From Ornithinibacillus halotolerans (lineage in GTDB: Bacteria; Bacillota; Bacilli; Bacillales; Amphibacillaceae): 64,000 nt of DNA. The position numbers and the translations under genes are program-made. Under the pieces are notes generated by a model, which saw nothing but the letters and a program-made list of their open reading frames with translations, ran no database searches and had not been told where the DNA came from. Every line of letters starts with the position of its first letter. Position 1 is the stretch's first letter. The stretch is taken from assembly GCF_014637405.1 (NCBI RefSeq), contig NZ_BMEY01000001.1:124001-188000 (forward strand), given 5' to 3'. This document shows positions 19,116 through 27,484 of this stretch, piece after piece.

Positions 19116-20363
19116 GTGAATATTTTAGAAGAAGCAAATAGATTGATGGAACTTGACCAAGTTGATCAAGCAATTAATCTACTGAATAAATCTATACCGA
19201 GTGCAACAGATGATGAGTTGTATTGGTTTGCTGAGTTTTATCTTAATTGGGGATTTTTAATGGAAGCAGAATCTCTTTTGCAGCAATTGCTTGAGAAATA
19301 TCCAGATGAAACCGATATTAAATTACATTTAACTGATATTTATATTGAACAAGAACAAGATGAACAAGCTATTGAATTATTGAACTCTATTCCATCAGAA
19401 GATGAGTCTTACCTTCAAGTATTGGTTGCTTTAGCCGATCTTTATCAAGCTCAAGGCTTATTTGAAGTCGCTGAACAAAAACTACTACAAGCTAAATCAA
19501 TAAATCCTACAGAAACCATAATTGATTTGGCATTAGGGGAATTATATTATTCATTTGGTGATTTTAAACGAGCAATTACCGCTTATGAGAAGTCACTACA
19601 GCTAACAGATTCTGCTATTCCGATTCATGAGCGTTTAGCAGAATCATATGCAAATGTTGGCGAGTACGAGCTCGCATTAACTTACTATGAAAAAATAACA
19701 AATAAACATGTTGATGTACAATTTAAATATGGATTAACAGCCTATCAAGCCGACAGAAAAGAAATCGCCATCCAAGTATGGGAAAAATTAATTGAAGAAG
19801 ATCCCTATTATCATACAGCCTATATGCAATTAGCAAAAGCTTACGAAGACGAGGAAATGATTGAAGAAGCTTATGAAACAACATTAAAAGGGCTGAAATT
19901 AGATGAGTTCAATAAGGAGCTATATTTACTTGCTGGAAGTTTAGCTCATAAATGTAATTTAGAGGATGAAAGTGAAGAGCATGTGCGACAAGCAGTTAAT
20001 TTAGACATGGATTATAAAGATGCTGTGTTATTCTTAATTGAAATTCTGAAAGAAAAAAATAAACCAGAAGAGATTGTAGAATTACTGACATTAGTAAAAG
20101 AATCAAGTGGAGACGATCCAATTTACGAATGGGAATTAGCACGAGCTTGTAATGAAATTGAATCATATAAAGATGCATTAATTCACTATCAAGCTGCATA
20201 TAATAGCTTACAACATGACAGCGATTTCCTAAAAGAATACGGATATTTCTTAATGGAAGAGGGTAGGACACAAGAAGCAGTTAACGTATTAACAACTTAT
20301 ATAGAGATAGAACCGGAGGATTTTGAAGTTTTAGAATATGTTAATCGCTTAAAAGAAATGTAA
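19116..20363 (+). CDS. ypiA: TPR-repeat protein YpiA
   Basis: A 415-residue all-helical protein of tandem tetratricopeptide repeats (for example WGFLMEAESLLQQLLEKYP and FGDFKRAITAYEKSLQL), about ten repeats covering the whole chain. It is presumably a cytoplasmic scaffold; its partner is unknown. The GTG at 19116 follows GAAGGAG and is preferred to an in-frame ATG at 19083, which has no ribosome-binding site. It is conserved after aroA in Bacillus and precedes ypiB and the qcr genes. Confidence 0.85.
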   Translation: MNILEEANRLMELDQVDQAINLLNKSIPSATDDELYWFAEFYLNWGFLMEAESLLQQLLEKYPDETDIKLHLTDIYIEQEQDEQAIELLNSIPSEDESYLQVLVALADLYQAQGLFEVAEQKLLQAKSINPTETIIDLALGELYYSFGDFKRAITAYEKSLQLTDSAIPIHERLAESYANVGEYELALTYYEKITNKHVDVQFKYGLTAYQADRKEIAIQVWEKLIEEDPYYHTAYMQLAKAYEDEEMIEEAYETTLKGLKLDEFNKELYLLAGSLAHKCNLEDESEEHVRQAVNLDMDYKDAVLFLIEILKEKNKPEEIVELLTLVKESSGDDPIYEWELARACNEIESYKDALIHYQAAYNSLQHDSDFLKEYGYFLMEEGRTQEAVNVLTTYIEIEPEDFEVLEYVNRLKEM

Positions 20364-20394
20364 ATGACTTTGTAGGGAGGAGGTATGAAACTCT

Positions 20395-20970
20395 ATGCAA
20401 GCACCTGTTTCTGTGAAAGATAAAAAGAAATTCTTACAATGGTTTCTAAATAATTATCAGTTGAAAAAAAGGGAAAGTGTATGGATATTAAATTATTTAA
20501 TTAACCATCATGAAATTTTAGAAAATGTTCATTTTGTTCATGATGCTAAATTTTGTATACGAAGTGTAATCATTACTAGTCAGTGTTCAAAAGAAGTACC
20601 ATTTCGCTTTTATAAAAATCATTTAGTAACTACAGATGCTGAAAAAGCATTTCATGACATCCGATTGAATCAACATGAATCCCTTTATATTCAACTAAAT
20701 TTTAATAAATCTAACCAGAATCACATGTATGCTTCCGTTTTAGAGGAAAATCCTTATGTTCCCGATGATTATTTAATTACACAACAAGACAAGGAAAATG
20801 CCACAAGTATTTTGGAATATTCTCTTTTTAAATTTAAGAAACAACAAATCCTTGCTCAAATTGACCGGACTTTAGATGAGCAAAATAGAGAAGAATTTAA
20901 TAGACTTGTAAAAGAGCTGCATGCTCTTGAAAATAAAATAATTAGTCAACCTAGCTTACAAGAGCAATAG
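20395..20970 (+). CDS. ypiB: YpiB, UPF0302 family
   Basis: A 191-residue cytoplasmic protein with conserved family segments QWFLNNYQLKKRESVWILNY at the N-terminus and TTDAEKAFHDIRLN in the middle. Function is unknown to me. The start is ATG 20395. An earlier ATG directly after the GGAGGAGG site at 20384 opens a 12-codon reading frame in a different phase (MKLYAST...), so the real gene begins further from its ribosome-binding site than usual. Order ypiA-ypiB-ypiF-qcrA is that of B. subtilis. Confidence 0.85.
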   Translation: MQAPVSVKDKKKFLQWFLNNYQLKKRESVWILNYLINHHEILENVHFVHDAKFCIRSVIITSQCSKEVPFRFYKNHLVTTDAEKAFHDIRLNQHESLYIQLNFNKSNQNHMYASVLEENPYVPDDYLITQQDKENATSILEYSLFKFKKQQILAQIDRTLDEQNREEFNRLVKELHALENKIISQPSLQEQ

Positions 20971-21058
20971 GTTGATTTTTTTTTGGTACACAAGTATATT
21001 TACGGTTGAAGTCATAAATTATTCAACTTGGTAAATACTAGAGAAAGGTGGCTGTTAT

Positions 21059-21517
21059 ATGCAGTGGACAAGCATGGACATGGAGAAATACTTAAGCGCA
21101 AAGGAATATATTGATACTGCGATCATTCCTATTATTCCATTCCAATTATCACATGAAACGACAATTGGAAAAAGCACTTCCAAGCGGGAACTCGTTTCTA
21201 TTTTTGCAACCGAGATAGAAAGTGAGTTATCTGGTAGAACTCTATTAGTCCCAAACTATTATTATTTGGAGTTTGGCGATAAGGAAGAAGAAGTTAAACG
21301 ATTAAATGCATGGACAAAAGAGATTCAAAGCCAACCATTTAAACATGTATTTGTTCTCACATTTGATTCTATCTGGAAACGGTACGAAAAGGATTTAGAT
21401 GCAAATCTACTGTGGTTACCTGGTTTTCAAACCGAAGGCGTGAATCCACAAGAAATGATGAATATTATACGTGGACAAGTATCAGATGTTGTAGAATTAA
21501 TGCGTAGTTATTGGTGA
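21059..21517 (+). CDS. ypiF: YpiF, DUF2487 family
   Basis: A 152-residue soluble protein starting MQWTSMDMEKYLSAKEYIDTA, the conserved N-terminus of the DUF2487 family found before qcrA in Bacilli. There are no catalytic motifs or membrane segments. GAAAGGTGG lies before the ATG. Its constant place upstream of the Rieske-cytochrome b genes suggests a role in that complex or in sporulation; this is inference from context only. Confidence 0.8.
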   Translation: MQWTSMDMEKYLSAKEYIDTAIIPIIPFQLSHETTIGKSTSKRELVSIFATEIESELSGRTLLVPNYYYLEFGDKEEEVKRLNAWTKEIQSQPFKHVFVLTFDSIWKRYEKDLDANLLWLPGFQTEGVNPQEMMNIIRGQVSDVVELMRSYW

Positions 21518-21560
21518 TTTTGTAAATTATGAATACTTTCAGAACAAATATGGTTTTTAA

Positions 21561-21589
21561 TTGACCGAACAAGTAGTTTGCGCTATCAT
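21561..21589 (+). promoter_or_regulatory. Sigma-A-type promoter of qcrABC
   Basis: TTGACC and TATCAT with exactly 17 bases between them, 65 bases upstream of qcrA. The qcr operon thus seems to have its own promoter downstream of ypiF. Confidence 0.6.
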
Positions 21590-21653
21590 GGTAATGTCCT
21601 AGTAATCTGATTAAAATTATTGTCCGTGATTATTTTGAAGAGGGGGGAAAATC

Positions 21654-22169
21654 ATGAGCGAAGAAAAGCAACAAGTGTCCCGTCGTCAATTTTTGAATTA
21701 CTCACTAATGGGTGTTGGAGGATTTATGGCTGCCGGCTTGCTTGTTTCACCGATAAGAATGGCTATTGACCCAGTATTAAAGAAAACATCAAGTGCAGGT
21801 GAATTTGTAAACGTAGGTCTTGCTGTTGAAGATATTACGACAACACCTCAACGTGTCGATTGGCAAATTGATCAAGTAGATGGATGGTATGAATCCAAAC
21901 CGGGTCGCAGTGCTTGGGTTTATAAAAATGAAAAGGGTGACATTGTAGCGCTTTCCCCTGTTTGTACACACTTAGGATGTGTTGTATCTTGGGAAGGTAG
22001 TGACAAGCACCAAAATGAATTTTTCTGCCCATGTCATGATGGACGCTATACAAAAGATGGTGTAAATATTCCTGGTACACCACCACTAGCACCACTAAGT
22101 GTATATGAACACAAGGTGGAAAATGGAATGTTATTCTTAGGTAAAGAAATCTCTAGAAAGGGGGCGTAA
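21654..22169 (+). CDS. qcrA: Menaquinol:cytochrome c reductase Rieske subunit
   Basis: Iron-sulfur subunit that passes electrons from menaquinol to cytochrome c. The N-terminus has a twin-arginine motif SRRQFL followed by a hydrophobic segment, so the folded protein is expected to use the Tat route. The 2Fe-2S ligands are in CTHLGC (residues 104-109) and CPCHDG (125-130). At 171 residues it is complete. GAGGGGGG precedes the ATG. First gene of qcrABC. Confidence 0.98.
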   Translation: MSEEKQQVSRRQFLNYSLMGVGGFMAAGLLVSPIRMAIDPVLKKTSSAGEFVNVGLAVEDITTTPQRVDWQIDQVDGWYESKPGRSAWVYKNEKGDIVALSPVCTHLGCVVSWEGSDKHQNEFFCPCHDGRYTKDGVNIPGTPPLAPLSVYEHKVENGMLFLGKEISRKGA

Positions 22170-22175
22170 TAACTT

Positions 22176-22850
22176 ATGCTACAGAAAATTTATGATTGGA
22201 TTGATGAGCGTGTGGATATTACGCCAATCTGGCGAGATATTGCTGACCATGAAGTTCCAGAACATGTAAACCCAGCACATCACTTTTCTGCTTTTGTTTA
22301 CTGTTTCGGTGGTCTAACATTCTTCGTGGTAGTCATTCAAATTCTTTCTGGTATGTTCTTAACAATGTACTATGTACCAGATATTGAAAATGCTTGGAAA
22401 TCCGTTTACTATTTACAAACTGAAGTTGCACATGGACAAATTGTCCGCGGTATGCATCACTGGGGTGCAAGTATTGTTATCGTAATGCTACTATTACATA
22501 CGTTAAGAGTATTCTTCCAAGGAGCTTATAAGAAACCTCGTGAACTTAACTGGATGGTTGGAGTACTGATCTTCTTCGTAATGTTAGGTCTAGGGTTCAC
22601 AGGATACTTATTACCATGGGATAATAAAGCATTCTTTGCTACTCAAGTAGGTCTACAAATGGCTGAACAAGTACCGATTATTGGTGACGAACTAAAAATA
22701 TTACTTGCAGGGGATGAAGAAATCGTAGGTGCGCAAACATTAACTCGTTTCTTTGCGATTCATGTATTCTTCCTACCAGCAGCATTATTTGCATTACTAG
22801 CGGCTCACTTTATTTTAATCCGTAGACAAGGTATTTCTGGACCACTATAA
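22176..22850 (+). CDS. qcrB: Menaquinol:cytochrome c reductase cytochrome b subunit
   Basis: Short (224-residue) Gram-positive form of cytochrome b6 with four transmembrane helices binding two b hemes. Paired histidines are visible in GMHHWGASIVIVMLLLHTLR and in the fourth helix (FAIHVFFLPAALFALLAAH). The quinol-site region GYLLPWDNKAF is present. It starts six bases after qcrA; GAAAGGGGG lies at the end of that gene. Confidence 0.98.
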   Translation: MLQKIYDWIDERVDITPIWRDIADHEVPEHVNPAHHFSAFVYCFGGLTFFVVVIQILSGMFLTMYYVPDIENAWKSVYYLQTEVAHGQIVRGMHHWGASIVIVMLLLHTLRVFFQGAYKKPRELNWMVGVLIFFVMLGLGFTGYLLPWDNKAFFATQVGLQMAEQVPIIGDELKILLAGDEEIVGAQTLTRFFAIHVFFLPAALFALLAAHFILIRRQGISGPL

Positions 22851-22866
22851 AAAGGAGGGGAAAGCT

Positions 22867-23646
22867 GTGCACAGAGGTAAAGGAATGAAATTTGTCGGAG
22901 ATTCTCGTGTCTCTGCAAGTCGAACATCACAAATTCCAAAAGATTATTCTGAGTATCCTGGAAGAACAGAAGCTTTCTGGCCTAACTTTTTATTAAAAGA
23001 GTGGTTAGCAGGTGCTGTATTCTTAGTAGGATTCTTAATTTTAACATTAGCTCATCCATCTCCATTAGGTGGGTTAGCTGATCCAACGAACGCTGCTTTT
23101 ATACCATTACCAGACTGGTATTTCTTATTCTTATATGAATTACTTAAATATGAATTTGCAAGTGGACAATACGTACTTCTAGGTATGTTAGGTATTCCAG
23201 GACTTGCGTTCGGGGCATTACTTCTTGCACCATTCTTAGATAATGGTCCAGGACGTCGCCCACATCAACGCCCAATTGCAGTAATTATGATGATGTTAGC
23301 ATTAACTGCTACTATTTGGTTAACGTATACATCTGCTTCACATGTTGACTGGGAAGCACGTGCTGCAATGGACCAACCGGTACCTCCAGCATCTGTAGAA
23401 ATTGATACATCTCATGAAGGCTATGCTGTTTATGAAGCAAACTGTATGAGCTGTCATGGTGAATCATTAGAAGGTGGAGCAGCTGGTCCTACATTAGTAG
23501 GTATTGAATATTCAGCTGAAGAAATTGCACAAATTGCACAAGAAGGTATTAATACAATGCCTGCAGACATGTTTAAAGGAACACCTGAAGAACTAGAACT
23601 ACTTGTTCAATTCATTACATCTGTTAATGAACAGGCTGCAGAATAA
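22867..23646 (+). CDS. qcrC: Menaquinol:cytochrome c reductase subunit IV fused to cytochrome c
   Basis: Fusion typical of Bacillus: an N-terminal subunit-IV-like part with three membrane helices (about residues 45-155, including PLPDWYFLFLYELLKYE) and a C-terminal cytochrome c domain with heme motif CMSCHG at residues 193-198 and an axial Met near MPADMF. The start is GTG after AAAGGAGGGG. At 259 residues it is full length. The cytochrome c domain is on the outer face of the membrane. Confidence 0.98.
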   Translation: MHRGKGMKFVGDSRVSASRTSQIPKDYSEYPGRTEAFWPNFLLKEWLAGAVFLVGFLILTLAHPSPLGGLADPTNAAFIPLPDWYFLFLYELLKYEFASGQYVLLGMLGIPGLAFGALLLAPFLDNGPGRRPHQRPIAVIMMMLALTATIWLTYTSASHVDWEARAAMDQPVPPASVEIDTSHEGYAVYEANCMSCHGESLEGGAAGPTLVGIEYSAEEIAQIAQEGINTMPADMFKGTPEELELLVQFITSVNEQAAE

Positions 23647-23652
23647 TTAAAC

Positions 23653-23688
23653 AAAGCACCTTTGCCTATAATGGTAAAGGTGCTTTTT
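23653..23688 (+). terminator. Terminator after qcrC
   Basis: AAAGCACCTTT and AAAGGTGCTTT form an 11-pair stem (extended inward by CC/GG) followed by a short T run. Confidence 0.9.
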
Positions 23689-23801
23689 AAATCATGGGTA
23701 TTAATTCTCGGCTGTTTCGCAAAAGTTTGTTACTAGTTGATAGAAACTGTGCGGTATCTACTGTAAAATTAACCCTAATTAATTTGGATAGTGCAACGAT
23801 G

Positions 23802-23927
23802 CCGCTCCGGCAGAATACTCCGCTTTCCGCGGGCACGGCCTCAGCCTCCTCGAGGAAAAACCACCTCTGCGGGGTCTTCGGACTCGTGCTATTCCCGCTG
23901 GAGTCTCCGTATTCTGCCTGCGCTAGG
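23802..23927 (-). repeat. Structured repeat element, copy 1 (minus orientation)
   Basis: Arms GGCAGAATAC (23809-23818) and GTATTCTGCC (23909-23918) are perfectly complementary. Read on the minus strand it contains GGAGACTCCAGCGGGA, GACCCCGCAGAG and GAGGAGGCTGAGG, words shared with the copies at 24008 and 49762. Base composition is far richer in GC than the neighbouring genes. Confidence 0.85.
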
Positions 23928-24007
23928 TTGGATTTTCTAAATATAGTTAGTTTTCTATAAATGTTTAATAATTCGATACGGGTTAATCATTTATTTAATC
24001 CCTTTTA

Positions 24008-24192
24008 GCGTAGGAAATACACGGAGACTCCAGCGGGAGGAAATGCATCGGTGAGACCCCGTTGATGCACCTGCGTCTGCAAGTCACGCTACGAAGAAAG
24101 CTTCCTCGGTGCAAGGCAGCGAAGAAGCTTATTCAAGTAGTAGCCTGGCTCACCAGCAGCTCAGCGAGTGCGGAGTGTATTTCCGTAGCGGG
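24008..24192 (+). repeat. Structured repeat element, copy 2
   Basis: Arms GGAAATACAC (24013-24022) and GTGTATTTCC (24175-24184) are perfectly complementary. An inner pair GGTGAG (24050-24055) and CTCACC (24149-24154) also matches. It shares GGAGACTCC and GAGACCCCG with the other copies. Confidence 0.85.
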
Positions 24193-24314
24193 TATAATGC
24201 TCCAAACCATAATACTCGCCGCTCAGTTTCTATCAACTATTTATTAGATTAAATTATTCAAACTAACAACAATCTTGTAGAAAACAGCCTAATTTTTAGA
24301 TAGGAGGGATTACT

Positions 24315-24902
24315 ATTCACCTTATAAGAGCAACCTTGGCAGATAAGCGATTTCTTGTTTTACTTTTTATTATTAATTTGTTAGGGACGATCTATGGTTA
24401 TTATTGGTATCGACATCAATTAGCAACAACACCTGATATTTTTTTGATTTTTGTACCGGATAGTCCAACAGCTAGTCTGTTTTTTACCATTTTCCTCTTA
24501 TTTTTCATATTTAAGAAAAATGTCCCACTCATTGAGGCACTTGCGATCATTACTTTATTTAAATATGGCATATGGGCAGTTGTCATGAACTTCCTAACAT
24601 TATGGGAAACAGGCTATTTACACCCAAGTGGATATATGTTAATCGCCTCCCATGCGGGTATGGCTATTCAGGGCCTTCTATATGCACCGTTTTATAAAAT
24701 TAGATTCATACATATTGTAATTGCAGCAGTTTGGACTTTACATAATGATGTCATTGACTATGTATTCGGTATGATGCCGACATACGGAAGCCTGAACAAA
24801 TATATGAATGAGATCGGCTACTTTACTTTCTGGTTAAGTATTATATCCATTTTAATTGCTTACGTATTGACGGTTCATCAAAAAAATAAGCAAAGTCTAT
24901 AA
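24315..24902 (+). CDS. ypjA: YpjA-like membrane protein, probable AUU start
   Basis: A 195-residue membrane protein with about five hydrophobic helices (first at residues 12-28, ending near 185) and the conserved segment YGYYWYRHQL after the first helix. It resembles YpjA (DUF1405), which lies at this place in Bacillus; function is unknown. The only strong ribosome-binding site, AGGAGGG at 24303-24309, is five bases before an in-frame ATT at 24315. The nearest standard start, TTG 24336, is 26 bases away and would cut off a conserved-looking basic N-terminus. I therefore propose ATT, a rare start codon. Confidence 0.75.
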   Translation: MHLIRATLADKRFLVLLFIINLLGTIYGYYWYRHQLATTPDIFLIFVPDSPTASLFFTIFLLFFIFKKNVPLIEALAIITLFKYGIWAVVMNFLTLWETGYLHPSGYMLIASHAGMAIQGLLYAPFYKIRFIHIVIAAVWTLHNDVIDYVFGMMPTYGSLNKYMNEIGYFTFWLSIISILIAYVLTVHQKNKQSL

Positions 24903-24966
24903 GTAATATAGTTACTTACAGACACATACATTATAGAGATTATACCTTAAGTGAGGTGGAATCTCT

Positions 24967-25221
24967 ATGAAACACAAGGCACCATTAAAGTTACTCATAT
25001 GGATTGTCATAGGGATTATTGTATATTTTTCACTCGAATTTTTTATTGGAGAAGTGGTAATAGCTACTACAAAGGAAACTGAAACAGAAGTTGATATGTC
25101 ATCCTTCATTTGGTTAATCATTGTTATTGGTGGCATTATCGCTAGTACATTAAGTTACGTTAGTTGGAGAAAATATAAAGGAGAGAAAGAACAAAAACAA
25201 CTCTCGAATGACGACAAATAA
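24967..25221 (+). CDS. Short two-helix membrane protein, probable ypjB remnant
   Basis: An 84-residue protein with helices at about residues 8-28 and 46-62 and a charged C-terminal tail (SWRKYKGEKEQKQ). It lies exactly where ypjB, a sporulation protein of roughly 260 residues in B. subtilis, is expected after ypjA. Its end looks like the membrane anchor of that family, while the large exported domain is absent. It has its own ribosome-binding site (GAGGTGG) and ATG, so it may be expressed as a short protein. Alternatively it is an unrelated small protein. Confidence 0.5.
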   Translation: MKHKAPLKLLIWIVIGIIVYFSLEFFIGEVVIATTKETETEVDMSSFIWLIIVIGGIIASTLSYVSWRKYKGEKEQKQLSNDDK

Positions 25222-25296
25222 ATTGACTGAATCCCCATTTTTGACTAAAATTGACTATAGAAATGAGAATTATTCACAATATGGAGGAATGAAAAA

Positions 25297-25980
25297 ATGG
25301 GACTTGGTTCGTATTTAATTTATATTGCCTTGCTGATGATCATCCCATTATGGGCCCAATCAAAAGTAAAGAGTACCTATAAAAAATATTCACAAGTAGG
25401 TACATCATCAATGATGACAGGAGCACAAGTTGCTCGTAAAATATTGGACGATAATGGTTTGTACGATATAGAGATTCAAGAAACAAAAGGAATGCTTACA
25501 GACCATTATGACCCACGCAAAAAGGTTGTTCGACTATCATCTGGTATTTATCATGGTCAATCGATGGCTTCTTCAGCTGTTGCTGCACATGAAGTTGGAC
25601 ATGCTATTCAAGATGCAGAAGAGTATGCATTTTTACGCTTCAGAAGTGCATTAGTTCCTGTAGCAAACTTTGGTTCAAATATTTCCATCTTTTTAATCAT
25701 TGCAGGATTTATTTTTCATATGACTGAACTAGCTGTTCTAGGTGTTGTATTCTTTGGTGCAGCTGTTTTATTCCAACTAGTTACATTACCAGTTGAGTTT
25801 GACGCTTCGAATCGTGCGATGGCACAGCTTGTCTCTACTGGGGTTATTAGGAATAATGAAGAGAGAGATACGAAGAAAGTGTTAAATGCTGCTGCAATGA
25901 CATATGTAGCTGCTGCATTAGTAGCAGTTGCGGAATTAATCCGCTTTATCTTAATGATTGTAGCGAGTAATCAGGAATAA
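25297..25980 (+). CDS. yugP: YugP-family zinc metallopeptidase
   Basis: Membrane-bound neutral zinc protease family. The catalytic HEVGH is at residues 98-102. A hydrophobic N-terminus (residues 3-18) and three further helices (about 125-165 and 200-224) anchor it in the membrane. At 227 residues it matches B. subtilis YugP, whose substrate is unknown. GGAGGA precedes the ATG. Presence of this gene between ypjB and ypjC differs from B. subtilis, where yugP lies elsewhere. Confidence 0.9.
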   Translation: MGLGSYLIYIALLMIIPLWAQSKVKSTYKKYSQVGTSSMMTGAQVARKILDDNGLYDIEIQETKGMLTDHYDPRKKVVRLSSGIYHGQSMASSAVAAHEVGHAIQDAEEYAFLRFRSALVPVANFGSNISIFLIIAGFIFHMTELAVLGVVFFGAAVLFQLVTLPVEFDASNRAMAQLVSTGVIRNNEERDTKKVLNAAAMTYVAAALVAVAELIRFILMIVASNQE

Positions 25981-25985
25981 GATAA

Positions 25986-26100
25986 AAAGAAGCTTGGAGA
26001 TAATCTTTCTATTACGTGTAATTAGCAATTTATGTATAATGTACATGAGTGGCTAGTTACATCAATAGATAAGGCTAAATCTAAGCTTCTTTATTTTTTT
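25986..26100. terminator. Long-loop terminator between convergent yugP and ypjC
   Basis: AAAGAAGCTT (25986-25995) is perfectly complementary to AAGCTTCTTT (26083-26092), and a T-rich tract follows. The 87-base loop contains a TATAAT word, which makes a simple terminator less certain; the outer arms may have been separated by an insertion. Confidence 0.45.
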
Positions 26101-26107
26101 GTTGCTA

Positions 26108-26980
26108 TCAATCATTAATCGGTTTTTTATTTTCGTCCAGGGTAAAGCCTTCTCCTAGTACGTCGTGTACAGAGCCTACTGCTACAAATGCGTGTGGGTC
26201 AATTGTGTTTAGAATGTTTTTAAGTTTGACAATTTCGTTTCTCCCAATAACACAGAAGAGGACATCTCTTTTTTCTCCTGTATAGCTTCCACGTCCATTC
26301 AGTACTGTAACTCCACGATCCATGTCTTTCATAATTTTTTTAGCAATTTCATCACTTTTCGATGAGATTATTGTCGCACCTCTAGCTGCATAGGCACCTT
26401 CTTGGATAAAGTCAATTACCCGCGCGCCTACATATACTGCTACTAGTGTATACATCCCTTGATCCAGAGCCAGTATCGTAAAAATTGATGTCGCAATTAC
26501 GATAAAATCAAAGATAAACATCGTTTTTCCCATACTCCAGCCAACATACTTATGTACAATTCGTGCAATGATGTCTACTCCACCTGTTGTTCCACCGTAG
26601 CGGAATACAATACCTAGGCCAACTCCAATGAAGACACCAGCAAATAAGGCAACTAACAATAAATCATCTTCTATATGGAAATTAAATGCGTATCTTTGAA
26701 AAACACTTAGAAATAGTGACACCGATAATGTACCTATTATCGTATATAGGAATGTATTTCTACCGAGAAACTTCCAACCTATAAGTAATATTGGAACATT
26801 TAGAATGATGTTTGTAATAGCAGGATCCCAGTTAAATGCAAAATATAATATTAATGTTATTCCGGTAAATCCACCTTCTCCTAGATTATGCTGCATATTA
26901 AAATTAACAATACCAAATGAAAAAATAGCAGCACCTACTAAGATAAAAATAATGTTTTTAAATTTAAGTCCAAAAATCAT
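26108..26980 (-). CDS. ypjC: YitT-family (UPF0750) membrane protein YpjC
   Basis: A 290-residue protein with about five or six membrane helices in residues 5-195 (YitT/DUF161 part, with GGTTGGVDIIARI) and a soluble C-terminal DUF2179 domain (about 205-285; RGVTVLNGRGSYTGEKRDVL). Family function is not established; a transport role has been suggested. GGAGGTACAAC precedes the ATG on the minus strand. It is transcribed away from ypjD. Confidence 0.9.
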   Translation of the reverse strand: MIFGLKFKNIIFILVGAAIFSFGIVNFNMQHNLGEGGFTGITLILYFAFNWDPAITNIILNVPILLIGWKFLGRNTFLYTIIGTLSVSLFLSVFQRYAFNFHIEDDLLLVALFAGVFIGVGLGIVFRYGGTTGGVDIIARIVHKYVGWSMGKTMFIFDFIVIATSIFTILALDQGMYTLVAVYVGARVIDFIQEGAYAARGATIISSKSDEIAKKIMKDMDRGVTVLNGRGSYTGEKRDVLFCVIGRNEIVKLKNILNTIDPHAFVAVGSVHDVLGEGFTLDENKKPIND

Positions 26981-27146
26981 TGTTGTACCTCCGTCATTTT
27001 TTCAAGCGAGAAATTATTGCTTCGTTTATTATAATCAATAAAAACAGCAAGAACAATGTTTTGGATAGCTAAATAATTTGTCAAACGAACGGTGATTCGC
27101 TAACATAATAGAATATAATATGTAAAAAGGAGTCGAAACGATTAGG

Positions 27147-27482
27147 ATGATTACAACTAAAGAAATTCAAGAGCGTGTTGATACATATATTGGTCAATTT
27201 AAAGAAGGTTATTTTTCTCCTTTAGCTTTAATGGCAAGATTAACTGAAGAAGTTGGTGAACTAGCAAGAGAAGTTAATCATTATCATGGTGAAAAACCGA
27301 AAAAAGCAACAGAAAAAGAAAATACGATAGAAGATGAATTAGGTGATATTCTATTTGTTATTGCTTGTATGGCAAATTCATTAAATATCGATCTGTCAGA
27401 ATCATTTAATCGTTCGATGAACAAATTTGAAACTAGAGATAAGGATAGATGGACAAGAAAAGAAGCTGTTGAGGAGGAATAA
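27147..27482 (+). CDS. ypjD: MazG-like nucleotide pyrophosphohydrolase YpjD
   Basis: A 111-residue single-domain MazG/dUTPase-superfamily protein expected to hydrolyse (d)NTPs to monophosphates. Metal-binding acidic residues are visible in LTEEVGELAREV and in EDELGDILFVI, the ExxE ... ExxD pattern of the family. It lies two bases before dapB, and its stop overlaps the dapB ribosome-binding site (GAGGAGG), so the two are cotranscribed as in B. subtilis. Confidence 0.93.
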   Translation: MITTKEIQERVDTYIGQFKEGYFSPLALMARLTEEVGELAREVNHYHGEKPKKATEKENTIEDELGDILFVIACMANSLNIDLSESFNRSMNKFETRDKDRWTRKEAVEEE

Positions 27483-27484
27483 TC

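Larger units (their letters stand above)
23710..24289. mobile_element. Composite inverted structure containing two element copies
   Basis: The 668-base gap between qcrC and ypjA holds a symmetric structure. GGCTGTTT at 23710-23717 is matched by AAACAGCC at 24282-24289. A second pair, TAGTTGATAGAAACTG and GCGG at 23734-23754, is matched by its complement at 24219-24239 with one difference in 21. Between these arms lie two copies of a GC-rich structured element in opposite orientation (23802-23927 and 24008-24192). There is no transposase, so this resembles a non-autonomous (MITE-like) pair. Apparent reading frames across it are accidental. Confidence 0.8.

Noticed and set aside
23694-24247. 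Two small proteins of 88 and 61 residues
   Set aside because: They lie entirely across the paired repeat element, lack ribosome-binding sites and change frame between copies.
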